NCBI RefSeq assembly: GCF_015687175.1
Contig: NZ_JADPQG010000001.1
Span: 1,054,001-1,118,000, forward strand
DNA: 64,000 nt
From: Reinekea sp. G2M2-21
Lineage (GTDB): Bacteria > Pseudomonadota > Gammaproteobacteria > Pseudomonadales > Natronospirillaceae
Reading direction: 5' to 3'
Position numbers and translations under genes: made by a program. The notes beneath the pieces are model-generated. The model saw nothing but the letters and a program-made list of their open reading frames with translations, had not been told where the DNA came from and made no database searches. Shown piece by piece: positions 10,324-19,105 of this stretch (its first letter is position 1; each line of letters begins with the position of its first letter).

Positions 10324-10958
10324 TGGATATGAAAACGGTAGATCGAATACTTGAGGCCTCATTGATTCTATTGAATGAGCAAGGCGCGGCAAAAGTGACG
10401 ACGAATGCGATTGCTGACCAGGCTGAACTGAGTGTAGGCAATCTTTATTATCATTTTAAAAATAAAGATGAAATTATCTTGGCGCTCTTTAAGCGCTTCA
10501 ATGCGCAGCTCACACCCTTGTTAAGTATTGTCGAAGAGGATTGTGAACTCGAACACTGGGCACTCTGGTGGCACGAGTGGTTTGATTCTGTCGGTCATTA
10601 TCAGTTTTTGTTCCATGATCAGAGCTATTTGCAATACAGTAATCGTCATATCCGACCGTATTATCATCGATTGATGAAACAGGTAGAGCAAAAGCAACTA
10701 TCTATCTTTCAGTCTTTAAAACATCGGAATGAATTGGTGGCGACAGAGTCGGACTTGATCAGGATTGCTCAGCAGGTCACTTTTATTGCGATATTCTGGC
10801 AAGATTTTTATGAAATGCATCGTCATACGTCAACTCAGGACCAATCGCCTTTTACCAGTGCGTTGCAACAGATCTTGGGTTTGTTGCTACCTTACATGAA
10901 GGCTGCTGAGCAGATCCGCGTGGAACAACTGATCAAGCAGCCTAGCATGGTTAGTTAG
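10323..10958 (+). CDS. TetR-family transcriptional regulator (PhaD-like)
   Basis: 211 residues with an N-terminal helix-turn-helix domain (TNAIADQAELSVGNLYYHFKNK, about 26-48) typical of TetR/AcrR repressors, and a helical C-terminal ligand domain rich in aromatic residues. It is divergent from the PhaF-like phasin, as PhaD-type regulators are linked to phasin genes in Pseudomonas. By that analogy it may sense an acyl-CoA-type ligand and control the phasin genes, but only the position supports this. Confidence 0.8.
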   Translation: MDMKTVDRILEASLILLNEQGAAKVTTNAIADQAELSVGNLYYHFKNKDEIILALFKRFNAQLTPLLSIVEEDCELEHWALWWHEWFDSVGHYQFLFHDQSYLQYSNRHIRPYYHRLMKQVEQKQLSIFQSLKHRNELVATESDLIRIAQQVTFIAIFWQDFYEMHRHTSTQDQSPFTSALQQILGLLLPYMKAAEQIRVEQLIKQPSMVS

Positions 10959-11123
10959 GCCAGTTGGTCGCGAAGACTAACGAGAAAAACCTGGTAATCC
11001 TGTTAATTTGTGGCCTATGCAAAAAATAAGGTAACAAATCGCTTCGCAATAGCGTCCAATCCTGCGTTGGAAAACTTTGACGCAGCGCCACTATGCCTGC
11101 GGTTTACCGCCTTGTCTTGGCTG

Positions 11124-12335
11124 TCATAGCTGTCGCTTTAAGACATCTCTTTCCAAGTTATTCAGACTTTTACGAAGCTGCGCCATATGTGGGCTTAAGC
11201 GCCGATTTCGCTGTTTTGCTTTGTTAAGAATATGGTCATTGGCTAATAAATTCTGATCCGATAGAACCAAACCATAGTTTTCTAAAGTCTTATTCAACGT
11301 AGATTGACGTTCACGTAATTCGGCAAGTGTTGCCCTGTACGACTTATCAACCAATTGCACCCGGTTTTTGAAGCTGAATTCGTTGGCGAAGAACCAGTCG
11401 GCATCATCGGTCTTAGGTTCAAAAAGCAGGATGTCCTTGTCGGCAAAGTCCCGCTCATACTGCCGGAATCCGGTAACGGAGCGAGAATGCACCATGGCCC
11501 TGACCGCCTGACTGATAATACCGGTAGTACCTTCGTTGATGATCGATGTTGCTGCAGGTGCGTCGGTGGAAAACTTCTTATTGCAATAGGGCACGATCGG
11601 GTTAACGCAGATGACCATGTCCGCGCCCGCATCTAGTGCAGCAGATGCATGGACCGTTTTGTATAGAATGCCATCTATAAAATAGTGGTTATGAATTTCA
11701 ACTGGCACATAAAGGCCAGGGACGCAGGTAGATGCCTGAACTGCTTTGGATATGGGCACATCGTCCCAGCCAGGTTGACCAAAAACAACTGACCGGCCGC
11801 AATCAAGGTCGGCCGCGACAATCATCAGTAATGGGTCTAGCTCGCGGAAGTCATTGCTGACGCCAATGTCATCGAACAGGTGGCGTAGATATTTTTCGAT
11901 AGGTGCGTTGTTGAAAAAGCCCGCAGGTAATACCTGTTTCATGCGGGTAAAGCTTTCCAGCAACGACTCATCCTGCGGTTGTTTGACGTAATCGTAAATA
12001 GCGTTCCAGGCTAGGCCGGGAATTCTGGCCACTCTTCTTAAATACTCCTGCCATGCGGGAGTATAGAAAAGTGAGGGGTGAATTGGGTGTTCAACTTCGT
12101 CGGGACGCAACAGGTTACTGGCAATTTCTTCTATGCTGAATCGATTTGCCAATGAAGCAGCGATAACAGAACCCGCACTGACGCCAACATACATCGGCAG
12201 TTCATGCTGTTTCAGTTCGGGCAGCGCCTGCTGTAATGCCAGTAACGCACCCAATTCGTAAAGTCCTCCCATGGGACCACCGCCCGCAAGGGCGAGGGCG
12301 ATGGTCTTAGAGTCGGTCAGCGGTCGTACACCCAT
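11124..12335 (-). CDS. Patatin-like phospholipase/lipid hydrolase
   Basis: 403 residues. The N-terminal patatin domain has the oxyanion loop AGGGPMGG (17-24), the nucleophile elbow GVSAG (Ser53), and the catalytic Asp in FIDGI (about 218), DGI instead of the usual DGG/DGA. A charged C-terminal extension (about 300-403) is specific to this protein. GGAGGTGA precedes the ATG at 12335. It sits between two phasin genes on the same strand, so an acylhydrolase acting on storage granules, lipid droplets or membrane lipid is plausible. The substrate is not determinable from sequence. Confidence 0.82.
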   Translation of the reverse strand: MGVRPLTDSKTIALALAGGGPMGGLYELGALLALQQALPELKQHELPMYVGVSAGSVIAASLANRFSIEEIASNLLRPDEVEHPIHPSLFYTPAWQEYLRRVARIPGLAWNAIYDYVKQPQDESLLESFTRMKQVLPAGFFNNAPIEKYLRHLFDDIGVSNDFRELDPLLMIVAADLDCGRSVVFGQPGWDDVPISKAVQASTCVPGLYVPVEIHNHYFIDGILYKTVHASAALDAGADMVICVNPIVPYCNKKFSTDAPAATSIINEGTTGIISQAVRAMVHSRSVTGFRQYERDFADKDILLFEPKTDDADWFFANEFSFKNRVQLVDKSYRATLAELRERQSTLNKTLENYGLVLSDQNLLANDHILNKAKQRNRRLSPHMAQLRKSLNNLERDVLKRQL

Positions 12336-12364
12336 AACTCACCTCCATTGCCTGAACATCGGAA

Positions 12365-12784
12365 TCAGGCGGTGGTTTCTGTATCTGTCTTTTTGGTTTT
12401 TACAGCGGGTTTCTTAGCAGAGTTATCAACCGCAGCCTGCAGTGCATCTATTTTTTCAATCAACTCTGCAACATCATCTTTGGTGGGTACACCCAGTTTA
12501 TCCAAAACTTTAATGACGCGATCTTCCAGAATCGCTTCCAGTTTGTCCCATTGACCAGATGCGCGGTTCATCACTGAATCAACTGTGTCATTAACCTGAT
12601 TAGTGGTTTTGGTTGAAACCTTATCCTGGAACTTTTCACCTTCTTCGACCAAAGATGAGAACAGACGTCCACCTTCCTGACCGGTTTTTACAAACGCACC
12701 CAGTCCAGCCATCCACATTTGGCGTGCGGTGTCCATGGTGGTTTGAGTCGCAGTATTGAGTTTTGATTGTGTTAATTTGCTCAT
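12365..12784 (-). CDS. Phasin, PhaI type
   Basis: A 139-residue phasin of the same family as the protein at 9744, with the shared core QMWMAGLGAFVKTGQEGG (about 22-39) and a long amphipathic helix, but only a short basic C-terminal tail. This corresponds to Pseudomonas PhaI, the structural coat phasin of polyhydroxyalkanoate granules. GGAGG precedes the ATG at 12784. It is transcribed ahead of the patatin gene with a 29-base gap, so the two may form one transcript. No PHA synthase is in this window. Confidence 0.87.
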   Translation of the reverse strand: MSKLTQSKLNTATQTTMDTARQMWMAGLGAFVKTGQEGGRLFSSLVEEGEKFQDKVSTKTTNQVNDTVDSVMNRASGQWDKLEAILEDRVIKVLDKLGVPTKDDVAELIEKIDALQAAVDNSAKKPAVKTKKTDTETTA

Positions 12785-12843
12785 GACCTTTCCTCCAAAT
12801 GACGAGCCAATTGATTTAGCTCCATATTTACTGTAATCCTCGG

Positions 12844-12856
12844 GTTTAGAGTAAAC
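12844..12856. promoter_or_regulatory. 13-bp palindrome upstream of the PhaI-like phasin
   Basis: GTTTAGAGTAAAC is a perfect 5-bp dyad around GAG, in the 101-base divergent spacer between the phasin and the TPR-like gene. It could be a regulator site. It does not clearly match the palindromes at 10270-10323. Confidence 0.25.
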
Positions 12857-12885
12857 ACACTAATTCGCTGCTGACCGGAGAAAAA

Positions 12886-13665
12886 ATGATGACACAAGTC
12901 AACTTAGAAGAGGTTAAGGCGCTTTTTACGCCCTTATCAGAATCTCGCCTGATCGAACTCTGGCCTCGGTTACACGCCGGTGATTGCGAACCATTACCGC
13001 AGACTCCCCAATTAACGGCTGCCTGGTTGCTGTTTCACAACGGAGACTTCCAGCGCTGTGCGGAAGTGGCCAATGCATTGCCGGATGGACAATCCTTACG
13101 ATTAAAAGCACTGGCGACCTATGCGCATTACCTGGAAACGGATTCAGATCAAAAGGTGGCATTGTTTAAGGAAATCGCCAGCATCAGCGAGCAAATAGTG
13201 AAAAATGATCCGTCGCAATTTAATGCTTACTACCAAATTGCTTACAACCTTGGCCGATATGGTCAGTTTATTTCGGTGACCAAAGCACTTGCCGAAGGCA
13301 TCGCAGGAAAAATCCAGACTGCCCTGACGGCATGTTTGCGCTTAGCGCCCGAACACGCTGACGCCCATACGGCTCAGGGCACTTACGCAGCAGAAATTAT
13401 CGGTAAATTGGGTAAACTGGCGGCCAAATTAACCTATGCGGTTTCCGCGGATGAAGCCATTGAGCATTACCGGAAGGCAGTGAAACTGGCGCCGTTCTCC
13501 ATCAGCGCCAAAACAGAATACGCCGACGGTATCATTGCTCTTCACGGCAAAAAACAGTTGAAACAAGCCGTGGCTATGTACCAGGAAGCGGTTGCCAATC
13601 CACCGGCAGACGCGTTGGAGGCCTTGGATTATTACATTGCGCAGAGGGAGTTAGCGGAAGCATAG
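12886..13665 (+). CDS. TPR-like helical repeat protein, unknown function
   Basis: A 259-residue cytoplasmic protein with no signal peptide. At least three helical-hairpin repeats resemble tetratricopeptide units (around 45-75, 95-125 and 150-215, e.g. EAIEHYRKAVKLAP and QAVAMYQEAV). CGGAG precedes the ATG pair at 12886. Such proteins usually mediate protein contacts. It is divergent from the PhaI-like phasin, so a role near granules is possible but only positional. Confidence 0.7.
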   Translation: MMTQVNLEEVKALFTPLSESRLIELWPRLHAGDCEPLPQTPQLTAAWLLFHNGDFQRCAEVANALPDGQSLRLKALATYAHYLETDSDQKVALFKEIASISEQIVKNDPSQFNAYYQIAYNLGRYGQFISVTKALAEGIAGKIQTALTACLRLAPEHADAHTAQGTYAAEIIGKLGKLAAKLTYAVSADEAIEHYRKAVKLAPFSISAKTEYADGIIALHGKKQLKQAVAMYQEAVANPPADALEALDYYIAQRELAEA

Positions 13666-13703
13666 GGCTTCTACTTGAAGTACCCGATTTTACGCGCATC
13701 TCA

Positions 13704-14384
13704 TTAACTGGCCGCATCTGGATGAAACCATTCGCGGGATAAAGCCCGTTCGGTGGTTAGTACCGGAACCAGAAAGTCATCGGGGTTCTCCAAGTGTTCG
13801 AACGCGTGGAAACCAGCGCAGACAAAGTGATGTATGTCTTCGTAACCGGCTAATTTTGCCGGCAATCTGGCCCAGGTTAATAAGGCACGGACCATGGGCA
13901 TAGTTACAGCCTTCGCCAACTCATTCCCCAGCAGTTCGATCAAGTCCAATTGCCGTGCCCGCTGCTGCGGGTTGTTGGATAAGCGATACGCGTTTATCCA
14001 TTGTGCCAAGGTAAGCTGGTTGATATTTGCTGTACCTGGGATATGACTGAGTAATACGGTGTCGAGCTCGAGACTCAGACTGTGCAATTCAGCAGCACTG
14101 GCCACAATTTCTAGAACCGATTCAGGCATCGTATTACACATCAGTGGAACCGCGTGGATCAGTTGCCGGTTGCGCCGGTGAAAATGTTCCGCGCAGTAGA
14201 GCTCATCTTTAAAGAAGTCCATTGCAGGGCGGAATCGGGTTTGTTGGTATAGGGCCTCATGGGTAACCAGAAGCCGATGAGATTGCCATTGCTGCAACTG
14301 CTTGAAGGCTACCGTCTGAGCCACGTTATTTACCTTTTCTAAATGAAACAGGATTTTTTGCTGGTATTTCTGAGAGTGCCTCAT
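13704..14384 (-). CDS. FFLEELY-motif family protein, unknown function
   Basis: 226 residues from the ATG at 14384. The segment DFFKDELY (56-63) followed by a His/Arg-rich stretch (FHRRNRQ) corresponds to the FFLEELY motif that names a conserved proteobacterial family of unknown function. The protein is predicted mostly helical and cytoplasmic. The frame stays open to 14534 but that would overlap the divergent acyl-CoA reductase start, and family proteins begin near the chosen ATG. It is divergent from the wax-ester reductase gene. Confidence 0.65.
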   Translation of the reverse strand: MRHSQKYQQKILFHLEKVNNVAQTVAFKQLQQWQSHRLLVTHEALYQQTRFRPAMDFFKDELYCAEHFHRRNRQLIHAVPLMCNTMPESVLEIVASAAELHSLSLELDTVLLSHIPGTANINQLTLAQWINAYRLSNNPQQRARQLDLIELLGNELAKAVTMPMVRALLTWARLPAKLAGYEDIHHFVCAGFHAFEHLENPDDFLVPVLTTERALSREWFHPDAAS

Positions 14385-14517
14385 AAGTCGCCAATGACTA
14401 GGGTGGAATGGAAACATTAAACACCGTTGAATGCATTTTGAACTGATCTGTGTCATCACGTGGTTTCCGGCGCGATGACAATCTGAGTCTACAAAAAAAA
14501 GACTAGGGGACACAGAC

Positions 14518-16527
14518 ATGAAAGTTTTTGTCACCGGCGGTACGGGCTTTATCGGCGCCCGATTGGTAATAAAGTTAATTCAACAACAGCCCGATTTGGA
14601 TGAGGTTTTCGTCCTGGTTCGGCCAACGTCTTTAGACAAAGCTCAGCAACGGTTTCAGGATATTTTGTCCGATCCTCAGACTGCCGAAAAGCTGACATTT
14701 ATAGAAGGCAATTTACGAGAGCCATTGCTGGGTGTTTCCGCACCAGACATCGAAAGGCTGACCGGTCAAGTTACGGACTTTTTTCATTTGGGGGCAATTT
14801 ACGACCTCAAAGCTGACCGCGAATCGCAATTGGCCGTCAATGTTCAGGGTACCCGTTTTGCCACCAATCTTGCGAAACAGATTCAGGTCAAAACTTTTCA
14901 TCTGATGAGCTCCATAGCGGCGGCCGGTTTCTATCCGGGCGTGTTCCGTGAAGACATGTTCGCTGAAGCGGTGAATCTGGAGCATCCCTATTTTTCAACA
15001 AAGCACGAATCTGAACGTATCGTCCGTGAAGAAAGCGCTCTGCCATACCGTATTTACCGGCCTTCGTTTGTGGTCGGTGACTCCAAAACCGGAGAGATGG
15101 ACAAAATAGATGGGCCGTATTATCTGTTCCATGTCTTGAAGTCGATTCGTAATGCCTTGCCGCCGTGGACACCCTTGTTGGGGGTAGAAGGTGGCCGATT
15201 TAATCTGGTGCCGGTCGATTTTGTTGTCGACGCGGTAAATCACCTGGCATTCGTGCCCGGGCAGGATGGGCAAACCTTTCATTTAACCGATACTGAGCAT
15301 TGGAAATTTGGTCAGTTGCTTAACTTGTTCGCAAAAGCCGCGCATGCACCGCAATTTGAAATGCGCATAAATGCACGAATGTTTGAGTTCCTACCACCCA
15401 TCATCCGGCAAGGGGTGCTCGGAGCACCGGGTGTTCAGGAAATTGTGAATGAGTTTGTCGATAGCCTTGGGATTCCCCGAGACTTTTTTAAGTTTCTAAA
15501 CTGGCCAACAAAGTACGATAATCGCAAAGCGGAAGCATTGTTGCAGGAAGCAGGTATTTCAATTCCGCCACTGACGGGCTATGTGAACCAGCTTTGGGAT
15601 TACTGGGAGCGGCATCTCGATCCGGATTTGTTCGTTGAAAAAACACTGGAACAGCGGCTGCACAATAAAGTGGTGCTGGTTACCGGTGGGTCCTCTGGAA
15701 TTGGCAAGGCTACGGCTATCCGATTGGCGAAAAGCGGGGCGACGGTGCTGATTTGTGCACGTAACCCGGAACAACTGCATCAGGCCCATGTGGAAATAGA
15801 AGCCACAGGCGGCAAAGTCTACAGTTTTCAGGCAGATATTACCCTAGAGGAAGATCGAAACAGGCTGTTCGATATGATTCAAACGGAATTTTCCGGATTG
15901 GACTTCCTCATTAACAATGCAGGTCATTCGATCCGTCGTTCTGTCATGAATTCGCTCGATCGGTTACATGATTTTGAACGTACCATTAATCTGAATTACC
16001 TTGCCAGCGTAGCAATTACCTTGAAGAGCCTGCCACTGATGGAGCGTCGCCATGAAGGTCATGTGATTAATATTTCGTCGATTGGTGTGCTCAGTAATTC
16101 GCCTCGTTTTTCAGCCTATGTGGCTTCAAAATCTGCGTTGGAAGCATTCTCGCGTTGTGCCGCGGCAGAAATGGCAGACCATAAGATCTACTTTACCAAT
16201 ATCAACATGCCTTTAGTCCGTACACCGATGATTGCACCCACTGCACTGTACGATCAGGTGCCAACGTTGACGCCACAGGAATCCGCTGAACTGGTTGTTG
16301 AGGCAATATTGAAACGGCCAGAGCGTTTAACCACTAAGCTGGGCAAGTTTGCGGATGTGGTGCATACGCTGTCACCGTCACTGCAGCGTCAGATTCTGAA
16401 TACGGCATTCCGGTTATTTCCTGAACAGTCCAGAAAATCAGACGAGGGAGAGCGGCCTAAGGCGCCGCCACCTACCTCGCCAGCACAACTGCTGTTTGCT
16501 ACGCTGATGAAAGGAGTGCATTGGTAG
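14518..16527 (+). CDS. Two-domain fatty acyl-CoA reductase (alcohol-forming)
   Basis: 669 residues formed by two fused SDR domains. The N-terminal extended SDR has GGTGFIG (7-13) and the active-site pair Tyr158/Lys162 in YFSTK. The C-terminal classical SDR (about 380-640) has TGGSSGIG, NNAG and YVASK. This is the architecture of Marinobacter fatty acyl-CoA reductases that take acyl-CoA through the aldehyde to a fatty alcohol with NADPH. AGGGGA precedes the ATG at 14518. With the wax ester synthase at 17545 it supplies the alcohol half of wax esters. Confidence 0.87.
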   Translation: MKVFVTGGTGFIGARLVIKLIQQQPDLDEVFVLVRPTSLDKAQQRFQDILSDPQTAEKLTFIEGNLREPLLGVSAPDIERLTGQVTDFFHLGAIYDLKADRESQLAVNVQGTRFATNLAKQIQVKTFHLMSSIAAAGFYPGVFREDMFAEAVNLEHPYFSTKHESERIVREESALPYRIYRPSFVVGDSKTGEMDKIDGPYYLFHVLKSIRNALPPWTPLLGVEGGRFNLVPVDFVVDAVNHLAFVPGQDGQTFHLTDTEHWKFGQLLNLFAKAAHAPQFEMRINARMFEFLPPIIRQGVLGAPGVQEIVNEFVDSLGIPRDFFKFLNWPTKYDNRKAEALLQEAGISIPPLTGYVNQLWDYWERHLDPDLFVEKTLEQRLHNKVVLVTGGSSGIGKATAIRLAKSGATVLICARNPEQLHQAHVEIEATGGKVYSFQADITLEEDRNRLFDMIQTEFSGLDFLINNAGHSIRRSVMNSLDRLHDFERTINLNYLASVAITLKSLPLMERRHEGHVINISSIGVLSNSPRFSAYVASKSALEAFSRCAAAEMADHKIYFTNINMPLVRTPMIAPTALYDQVPTLTPQESAELVVEAILKRPERLTTKLGKFADVVHTLSPSLQRQILNTAFRLFPEQSRKSDEGERPKAPPPTSPAQLLFATLMKGVHW

Positions 16528-16660
16528 TTTGATGAGGTGCGTACTGCCTGAACGGAACGGAAAATCTCTGGGCGATGATCTCAGGAGCTTTTCATCAAGG
16601 TAGTGGTGCAACGTCAGTCATATGGTTTTGATGGGTATCGCAATGGGTGAGGGAAGCAAT

Positions 16661-17548
16661 ATGAACGACCTGTTCAGTGTCCGCAGGTTAATCTGGTCTT
16701 GGCAGATCATCGAAGCCGTTTTGCTTATCGCGCTGTTCCGTCAATCGCAAGTCTCACTGATGATGGTGCTGTTGTTGACGTTGGTAACTATGGTCCTATT
16801 AAGGGGAATCATCGTTGGCATTATTGCGGTCACGGTATCTGTTTCCTTTGCGTCTACAACGATCACCAAAATGCAGTTTTTACGCTTTTGGTGGGGTGAA
16901 TTCGTCGCGTTTTGTTATCTGTATTTTTGGGCACAGGCGAAGCCTCGGAAAACGCTTGATCCTCATCCGCCTGTTTTGCAACGGCACGTCATTTTTGTGC
17001 ATGGATTTCTGTGTAACGATGGTTTCTGGATTCAATTGGGCCGTCAACTGCAGCGAGCGGGTGTATCATTCAGCTCTGTTGAAATGTCTGCCGCATTTGC
17101 ATCGATAGAAACTTTTGCGCGATTAGTGGAGAACGAAATCGAGCATTGCCTAGCGCGAAATAGCAATGCATCCATTACCCTGATTGCTTTCAGCATGGGC
17201 GGACTGGCCTGCCGACGGTTACCGGATGGATTACAAAAAAATGTCAATCTCATCACTCTGTATACGCCGCATCAGGGCACATTGCTTGCAAATATCACGG
17301 GTTTCTTTGGTGCGGCCAATGGCCGAGAGATGGCCAAAGGCAGCGATTGGTTGGCGACCTTAAACCAGCAGCCCGATCAATTTAAAAAGGCAGTGGGTAT
17401 ATGGAGCACTCATGACACCATTGTTATGCCATCGGTATTGGGCAAGCCACCGTTCCATGCCTTACGACTCCGAGGGCGAGGGCATCTGAATGCCTCTATA
17501 GATCGCCGGTTACACCGACATCTCATCCGGCTATTGAAAGTGCTTTAA
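16661..17548 (+). CDS. Alpha/beta hydrolase (lipase/esterase-like), membrane-anchored
   Basis: About 295 residues. Two hydrophobic N-terminal helices (about 10-80) precede an alpha/beta-hydrolase domain with the HG motif (FVHGFLCNDGFW), nucleophile elbow AFSMGG, a candidate Asp in STHDTIVMPS and a C-terminal His in GRGHLNAS. The likely start is the ATG at 16661, preceded by GAGGG; an upstream ATG at 16622 is in frame. Its position between the acyl-CoA reductase and the wax ester synthase suggests turnover of stored acyl lipids or release of acyl chains (inference). The 3' end overlaps the convergent WS/DGAT gene by 4 bases. Confidence 0.78.
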   Translation: MNDLFSVRRLIWSWQIIEAVLLIALFRQSQVSLMMVLLLTLVTMVLLRGIIVGIIAVTVSVSFASTTITKMQFLRFWWGEFVAFCYLYFWAQAKPRKTLDPHPPVLQRHVIFVHGFLCNDGFWIQLGRQLQRAGVSFSSVEMSAAFASIETFARLVENEIEHCLARNSNASITLIAFSMGGLACRRLPDGLQKNVNLITLYTPHQGTLLANITGFFGAANGREMAKGSDWLATLNQQPDQFKKAVGIWSTHDTIVMPSVLGKPPFHALRLRGRGHLNASIDRRLHRHLIRLLKVL

Positions 17549-18915
17549 GTCGGCCAGTCTAAGGTCATCAATGTTTCTAGTAGCAGCGCCTCAAATTCAT
17601 CGTTAAAGCACTCGATGATGGATTGCGGCGTTTGAATCAGTTGTTGGTCGGTCATCAAGCCAAATTGTACTCGGTTGTTGTATGTCAGAATGCTCACTCC
17701 GACGCCAATGGAACCAGACTGAGGGACCCAGAATAGTATCTGGTCCAGCTCACTGCCGATAAAATGCAGTGGAAAAGCGGGACCTGGCACATTAGTCATC
17801 ACCGCGGAGGCTTTACTGGAAAACAACCGAATCAGTTCTTTTTCGGCGATATCCGGTAAGTAACCAGACAGCTGCAGGATCTGGAATACCAGCCACGCCT
17901 GTTTACTGCTTTTCAGCGCTTGCATACGCTGCTTTAGTACCAACGCCCGCTCAATGGGATCTTCAATGCTCAGCGGTAGCGATAAAAATACCAGACCAAA
18001 GTAATTGCCTAAATTGGGTGCTCTTAACGCCGAACGAAGATCTACAGGCACGACAGTACGAAGCTCCGACCACGACGTAAGTTGATCGATGGATTTCAGG
18101 TAACGACGGAAAGCACCAGTTGCGGAGCTTAGAAGCACGTCATTGACCTTCGCCGACTGCGCTTTCGCGATGGCTTTAACCTCATCCAGTTTCAGTGGAG
18201 GGGTCCAGACAAGTTGCTTCTTGCCGCACAACCCTGGCCGTTTAAAGACGTTCTCTTCACCAGGGCTGAGGCCCATTTTAAGCAGCTCGGTCGTTAGTTC
18301 TTCAACCAGCGATAGGGTTTCGGCCCATCGACCGTTGCCCGGCAGGAAGGGTTGCAGCTTCTGTAGCCAGCCATTTTTAACGGGCGGCGGAGACGCAGAC
18401 GCTTGGTTTTGCTCAAATCTGCGGATCATCTCACCTTCATCCATTAACTGCAGCAGGATCTTCATAAGCGCCATGCCGTCCGCGTAGGCGTGGTGAATTC
18501 GCAGTACCAGTGCAGAACCATGCTGAAAACCAGTAATTAACAGCATTCGCCAAAGTGGACGCTGATCATCCAGTGGCTGGTTAATAAACTGCGTTGCAAC
18601 TTGCTGTAACTCGGCATCAGAATCGAGATGGTCGGAATGGATCGGGAAATGGTATTCAGAGTCTATTACGCAGGGTTGCCATCGATCCCCAACCAAGCCG
18701 CTACCTGCTCGACACTGGAAACGTGAAATACTGACAAATCTTTCCATGACTCGTTGTTGAAACTGTGCATGCTTGACCGGTGTTTTAAAGGTCATGACTG
18801 CGTTGATGACCATGGGGCTGACCGCGGTCCCCATGCGTAACCAGGCGTGATCAACACTAGCCATGGTTTCATAGGCATACGACGATTGGGAGTGCTGATA
18901 GTGTGCTGTATCCAT
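17545..18915 (-). CDS. Wax ester synthase / diacylglycerol acyltransferase (WS/DGAT)
   Basis: Condenses acyl-CoA with a long-chain alcohol to give wax ester, or with diacylglycerol to give triacylglycerol, at the inner face of the membrane. The 456 residues match the family length. The catalytic motif HHAYADG (141-147) is the HHxxxDG signature, and the downstream NVPGPAFPLHF is typical of bacterial WS/DGATs. AGGGTGA precedes the ATG at 18915. Together with the reductase at 14518 it completes wax ester synthesis from acyl-CoA. Confidence 0.92.
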   Translation of the reverse strand: MDTAHYQHSQSSYAYETMASVDHAWLRMGTAVSPMVINAVMTFKTPVKHAQFQQRVMERFVSISRFQCRAGSGLVGDRWQPCVIDSEYHFPIHSDHLDSDAELQQVATQFINQPLDDQRPLWRMLLITGFQHGSALVLRIHHAYADGMALMKILLQLMDEGEMIRRFEQNQASASPPPVKNGWLQKLQPFLPGNGRWAETLSLVEELTTELLKMGLSPGEENVFKRPGLCGKKQLVWTPPLKLDEVKAIAKAQSAKVNDVLLSSATGAFRRYLKSIDQLTSWSELRTVVPVDLRSALRAPNLGNYFGLVFLSLPLSIEDPIERALVLKQRMQALKSSKQAWLVFQILQLSGYLPDIAEKELIRLFSSKASAVMTNVPGPAFPLHFIGSELDQILFWVPQSGSIGVGVSILTYNNRVQFGLMTDQQLIQTPQSIIECFNDEFEALLLETLMTLDWPT

Positions 18916-19105
18916 ATCTCACCCTTCATTCTTATTGTCGGAACGGGCTGCTATTCAATACCGGCACTGCGGAAGGTGTGCTGAACTTCATCCGTTTTAC
19001 GTACCGGTGGGACAATGAATAACGGTAACCCTGAACATTGGCTTTGCAATCCATAATGAACAGGATTTTCAATAGGGCTGCTGAGTTAAGTCAAAAACAG
19101 AGTAA

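Noticed and set aside
14385-14534. N-terminal extension of the FFLEELY-motif protein
   Set aside because: It would overlap the divergent acyl-CoA reductase start, and the added residues do not resemble the family.
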